Positions 59,043 through 64,000 of a stretch of 64,000 bases of DNA are shown piece by piece. Under the pieces are notes generated by a model. That model saw only the letters and a program-made list of their open reading frames with translations. It ran no database searches and had not been told where the DNA came from. The first letter of the stretch is position 1. Every line of letters begins with the position of its first letter. The position numbers were made by a program, and so were the translations under genes. The DNA comes from Podocnemis expansa (Eukaryota > Chordata > Testudines > Podocnemididae): contig ML681998.1 in the NCBI GenBank assembly GCA_007922195.1, positions 19,567,385 through 19,631,384 of the forward strand. Direction: 5' to 3'.

Positions 59043-60550
59043 TTTAACCTACAGCTGTAATTCAAAAAGGAAGAATTATTTCTCTTTTGATACTTGAATC
59101 TCTCCCTATTCAGTTAAATAAAAAGTATGACACAAAATGGACATTTCAGTTGCTACCATATGAGAAGCTATGATTTTCTTTGCTCTTTTATCTCTTTTAG
59201 ATTGTTTAGGAAGTTATTTTTACTGAATTGTTTTTAAACTGCTACAGATAAATCAAAGCTTTCCATAGAACAATTTAGAATTTCATAAAGTTTAAAAAAG
59301 CAAAAGCCAGGAAACTTCCTCTCCTTTCCTCCTTCATCCTTTGAAAAGTTGATAAAACATTCAACACTTTCTTTGAAGTAGATCCTCCATCTCAGTAATA
59401 TTATGCATTCTGAAATATTTAAGAAAAAGGCAAATAACATGTCTGCCATAGTTCAGTCTTTTAACCTTTGCTATTTTCAGGACACCTTGGATTCTTTACT
59501 AGCAAATTCATTTCAAACATTCCTCTAACAAATTGTGAATAGAACGTACAGCTTAGGTAGTTCAAGTCAGTCCTCATAATAACCTAGACAGACAATGTTT
59601 ATATGATGAAAGATATTTTTTAGTAAATTCTTCTAATAAAAGTAGTCTAGAAACTAGAAATAAAAATGAGAGTGAACAGAAAGATACAGCCTGATCCTCT
59701 GTTCCTCATTCCCATCCCCCCCCCCCCCGCCATGCCCTGTAGGAGCATTCATAGGGAGTCTAGGAGGGAGGAAATGTTGTCAAAAGAGCTTTTGCCTGCA
59801 TTGTTAAAGTAAGGGTTTGCCCTTTTCCCTTATCAAAACAATTCATGAAGCCTTCTTACATATCCTGCAGATCCTGCAAACACTAAGCTATCTGTGTGGA
59901 GACCTTCTGTCTCTGTTCTGGCACTATATTCCCAAAGTGCCATGCAAAAGCTACACTGCTATAACTTCTTCAGCAAGTGGCTGACCGTAGAACACCTCTT
60001 CAGTGGGAACTGCCACCATGGAGTGAGGGTTAATTAGGTATTATAGCTTGAAGCTATACTGATTTCTTGCGGGATTGTCTGGAGGGAAATATGAGGAGAA
60101 TGAACTTTCTTTCCCCTTATGCAAAACTTTTTTGGCATATTCCTTCTTCACTCATGGAGTGCTGGACTCATGGAGTATGCTCCAGAGATTCCAGCAAAAG
60201 CAATAATGTAGCCAAGGACGTGCCTGATGTTCTTATCATGATCTTTTCCTGCTTCTGCCATTTTTGGAAGATAATGAGTAAGTAAACAAACTTGCAGTAT
60301 TTTCTTGATGTGATAGTAGCTTCAAAATAGGCTTTACAAACACAACTATAATGTTATAAAGTTCTGATTTAACCTTCTTGGTTATTACTGCCCATGGTAT
60401 CAGCCCATAACTTTCCTGTTAATGAGCACTGAACTTGGAAAATGAACTTTGGTATATTCTTGGCTCCTACACATGATGCTAATTTTTTGGTTGAAAACTG
60501 ACATGGTAATGTGGTGTGCAGGTGTGAATAGCCTTTCTCAGAAAGAGATA
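59043..60550 (+). other. Intron, no gene seen
   Basis: A poly-C run lies near 59717-59729. 60067-60285 is open for 72 codons, without recognised content or exon-like splice pairs. Confidence 0.5.
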
Positions 60551-60554
60551 GATA

Positions 60555-61368
60555 CTACAAGGAGTACTTTATTGATAGCCTGAGAAATTAAATGAAAAAG
60601 GCCCTACTCACACCTGGAATATTTTGCCTGATCATATAGGAAACTGAAAAAAACAAACAAATAAGGGATTAATGCAAAGCCTCCTGTAAACAAAATTATT
60701 GCCTTTAATATTATATTATATTATATTGATGGAAAAAGAAATTTTAGGCATTGAGAGATTTTTCTTTAATTACCAAGTTACAAAATATGAAATATGCTTA
60801 TCTCTTGCATATTTCAAGCTGTTTTAAAAAGTCACCTTATTATTTAAACATAATATTGTATCAGAAAAACATAGAATTTGCATATCTACAAGCTGCACTT
60901 CATTTTTTTCAAATATAGAATTATTTGAAATTACAAAGACCAAAGGGTAAACAGTTCTTGAGCATTAAGTTATATTTGCCACCTGTTACAGTATTCAGAA
61001 ACCATATCAAGTGCTATTAAGTTCCAGGCGTAGACCTTTATCAAAGTTAGCTCAGCAAATCCCCTGTTTCAGTCACAAGTGTGTAACAGCACACCTAGGA
61101 TTCTTTGAGCACAGTTGGGCATTATGGCACAGCAGGAGACTCTATGAATATTTTATCAGCTAAATTTGGCTTCAGCGGCTGGAAACCAGCACCTATATAT
61201 ATAAATAATGAAGTCATTACTAGTAATAGAGTAAAGTAGAAAACATACTCAGGTTTTCTCTTTTTCCTTGGCTGTTTGCTTAAACCTGTATTTGGATAAT
61301 GTCTACAAGGAGTACTTTATTGACAGCCTGAGAAATTAAGTGAACAAGGCCCGACTCACACCTGGAAT
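60555..61368 (+). repeat. 66-bp direct repeat, 748 bp apart
   Basis: CTACAAGGAGTACTTTATTG, AGCCTGAGAAATTAA and CTCACACCTGGAAT occur at 60555-60620 and 61303-61368 with few differences. The interval between is AT-rich and unassigned. Confidence 0.85.
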
Positions 61369-64000
61369 AAGCTTTATAATTTAATACTGAGTGAATGTTT
61401 TTGCCTGCTGTTTTTCTCTGATATTTGAAAGTACGAATTTATGTGTCAAGTACATCATATATTGGAGATGCTTGCTTGACTGTTACCAAGCTAACACAAG
61501 TGGTTTTATGCAGACAGCTTTTGCAGACCTTGGACTTTAATGAAGTTATAGGGAGAGATGATGTAAACTGGGAAAATACTGTGTTTCAGCAAGGTTTCAC
61601 CGAGGTTTAAATAATAAGGATTTGGAACCTACAAATTCCTTGGCTTTCATAATTGTAAAGATGCCTTCATTCAGGATAAAGGAGCACAGAGGAGAAGCCT
61701 GGATTTCAGGTAGTTAATTGAATTTCAGTCAACTGATGTGTTCATATATTTGTAGATGCTTGTGAACATAGTTTCAGCATAGTTAAGATCTTTCTGTCAC
61801 TATAGATCTTTAATAAATATATTACCTACATTTTTAAACTTGAGTACATAAGATTAATACAAGTCTTGAGTCGGGTTGGGAATAATACAAAAGTTTTTAA
61901 TACAGATATAGTCATAATGTTATGTTAACTGAAATTAAAATGTTAACTATGCAAGAGATGAATTTGCAATCAATATGTAGACACATCTATCACACATTTT
62001 TACACATTCTGAACGTTTTGGGCATCATTCATCAACATCCTTCTTTTATCAGTTCATCTTTCAACTTCACTTCAGTAGAAACATACTTTGACTCATGATT
62101 GGTTAGTTCAGACGTTCCTGCTTCCAACCACTTCCATCTTATGAGTATCAAAGACTATACTGAGTGTTATTACCAAATTTTTGTATAGATTTCTTATAGT
62201 TTTTAGATTGGAAAGTATAAATTATATGTGGTGATTTTCCCAAAGATTGTACCAACTCCTACAGTATTTCTGGGGTTTGAGTTTAAATAACTTTTTCAAG
62301 ATTTGTTAATTGATATTGGATTTTAGTTTATCTTTATAAAATGTGGGAAAACCATGTATGGAAATTGTATATTTACTAATAAGTTGTTTTTGTATTCTGT
62401 ATATGAATAGGAAAGTTATATTGCCTTCTTAAAGTGTGCCTCAGGTGGTTTTTCTTTTGTAATGTGTGGTCTTGCATTACTTGACAGAAAGGAATGGGAA
62501 AGCTAGAAAAAAATTTAGCATATCAGATACCCTGGCCTTGATTGTTTCAATAAAGGAATATTGCTGCTGAATTGTTTGAGCATACATGTTTTTAAGGGAA
62601 CAAATAAAATTGGCTTCCCATTCATCATATAGGTCTATCAATCCCACTATTTTAAAGTCCATTTTAAAGAGAACTGCAAAGAAGAGTTAGTCTACAGGAC
62701 AAATGCACTACTGCTATTGAAGAAAAGGCACACAAGATTTATTTTTTTCTGCAATAATCAGTGATTGCATTTTTTTAAAATTAATGTGATAGTTACCATT
62801 GTCTTCTAGTTTCTTAGTTTATTTACTGTAACTACATATGTACTTGTTTAATCTAGGGAAACACTGTAATAAAAAGCACCTGCAACCCAGGAACATTAGA
62901 CTTATTTTAATTTAATTATGCCAAAGATTAATTTTGGACAGTACATTTAAAGTACACTTTACTAAGAACAATATTGAAGTAAGTATATTGTGGTTTCATC
63001 ATGAATTTAAAATTGCTATAACTTACAACAATTTAAAAAGTTTTAACCTTTTACTTTCATTATTGTTGATTATTGTCACATTTATTATTGCTATGTCTTT
63101 CACTGTGATATCTGGGTGCTTCACAAATTTAAGAAAAAACTGGATTCTTTTAAATAGCCAAGTTGTTTCTGCTTCCCGATTTAGTTCAGCGCTGTCAGGA
63201 TGAATTGCCAAGAGGTTATTTGGGAAATGACTCTGTAAATAGGTGCATTGTAACCTGCTTAGTAAAAGTGAGGAGAGTTGGATTCAGCTATATGTCTCAT
63301 GGTATCTAATCTATAGGTTTTTGCCTTTCTTCAGCAATTTCCTGTACCTGATTTCCAGGCAGCTAAACCTTATCACCTGAACCATCCTTGTTGATGGTCA
63401 AATCTTGAGATAGTCACTGAGATAACTGTGTTCTAACTGTGTTAGTGCTTTAATGATAAGTAAAAAGACCTTGCAACAGAGACTGTGGTATATTGACACT
63501 CAGCCTATAATGTGAAGCACTAGTTACACAGTACTATCCTTGCAATGTTTTACTCTGGAGATTGTCTTCTGCAGGCTACACCAACTAGAATTTTCAGGGT
63601 CATTCACGGGCAGAGATCATTGCCATAGCTTTGCCTGCTCATGAGCAGCATGTGAATAACTCAAGCAAATCCACATTTGATTTTGAAAATATTTGGTGTT
63701 TGGACCACTTGAAGATAGAAAAGAGTATTTCTGGCAGCCACTATAGTGATAAATCTAACAGAACTCAGACATTCTGCATCACTTCCACTATATGAATATA
63801 TTGATGTACTTAAAAGAGATTGTGATTATAGAGTTCCAGTCAATCTCCCAAAGTGCCTTCTTCTTCCTGTCAACATAATATACTTTCTATGTGGTTGAAT
63901 TACTGTAGTTATCTACTTTTATCAAGAATTCAGTTAGCTCGGGACAGAGTTTCTTCCATGTTCGTAGATATGGGGAGGAACGACAGGTTGCCCTCACAAA
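61369..64000 (+). other. Intron, no gene seen
   Basis: AT-rich. Open frames at 61425-61610 and 62934-63203 lack recognisable domains. The next RIMS2 exon (VMWVCNLCRK) is not here. Confidence 0.55.

Noticed and set aside
63023..63211. Overlapping frames near the window end, considered as the next RIMS2 exon
   Set aside because: Neither contains the expected VMWVCNLC wording or any part of RIM proteins.

Overview
This is vertebrate nuclear DNA, almost all of it intron, from the plus strand of RIMS2, the presynaptic active-zone scaffold gene RIM2. One exon is certain (36252-36462): it encodes the N-terminal Rab3/Munc13-binding helix and most of the zinc finger. A second, tiny exon is likely about 12.5 kb downstream (48979-48990). 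It would add Glu-Asp-Lys-Val inside the zinc finger, just before its last cysteine pair. I did not find the upstream exons or the next large exon (the one continuing with Val-Met-Trp-Val), so the window appears to span parts of at least two, probably three, large introns. Organism: the mix of CR1 and RTE LINEs, DIRS elements with inverted terminal repeats, Neptune-like Penelope elements (PLEs), a Helitron and many hAT elements points to a non-avian sauropsid, most likely a turtle. That is an inference from repeat content, not a species call. || Layout. 1-5000: RTE-like LINE remnant split by a hAT element, a second LINE RT remnant, then a minus-strand Penelope-like element with outward-facing tails at both ends. 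5500-11120: a DIRS element bounded by inverted repeats, invaded by a CR1 fragment and a small hAT. 11100-20460: mostly plain AT-rich intron with a PLE-tail hairpin, two hATs and a second tail-like repeat. 20470-31030: a 2.4-kb hAT, a LINE C-terminal nuclease ORF set between TA-rich microsatellites, a palindrome-packed element, composite hATs, tRNA-like repeats, a CR1 RT scrap and a long-TIR element. 31900-33690: CR1 RT remnant and the 3' end of a Helitron. 35000-37000: two small hATs around the RIMS2 exon. 38100-45100: a second DIRS copy, an inverted-tail repeat and two GC-rich hATs. 45650-49000: CTTT microsatellite with an assembly gap, a long-TIR element, another head-to-head pair of PLE tails, then a quiet stretch leading to the microexon. 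52000-55170: a third DIRS copy. 55580-59040: a 2.7-kb Penelope-like element and a solo tail. 59040-64000: plain intron with one 66-bp direct duplication. || How it fits together: the only host function visible is RIMS2. Rab3 and Munc13 binding depends on the segment encoded by the 36252 exon, and the proposed microexon would change spacing inside its zinc finger. Everything else is decayed transposon sequence. The most interesting non-coding signal is that two tail families carry hammerhead-ribozyme-like cores (CTGANGA, six-pair stem, GAAA) and occur repeatedly as outward-facing inverted pairs.
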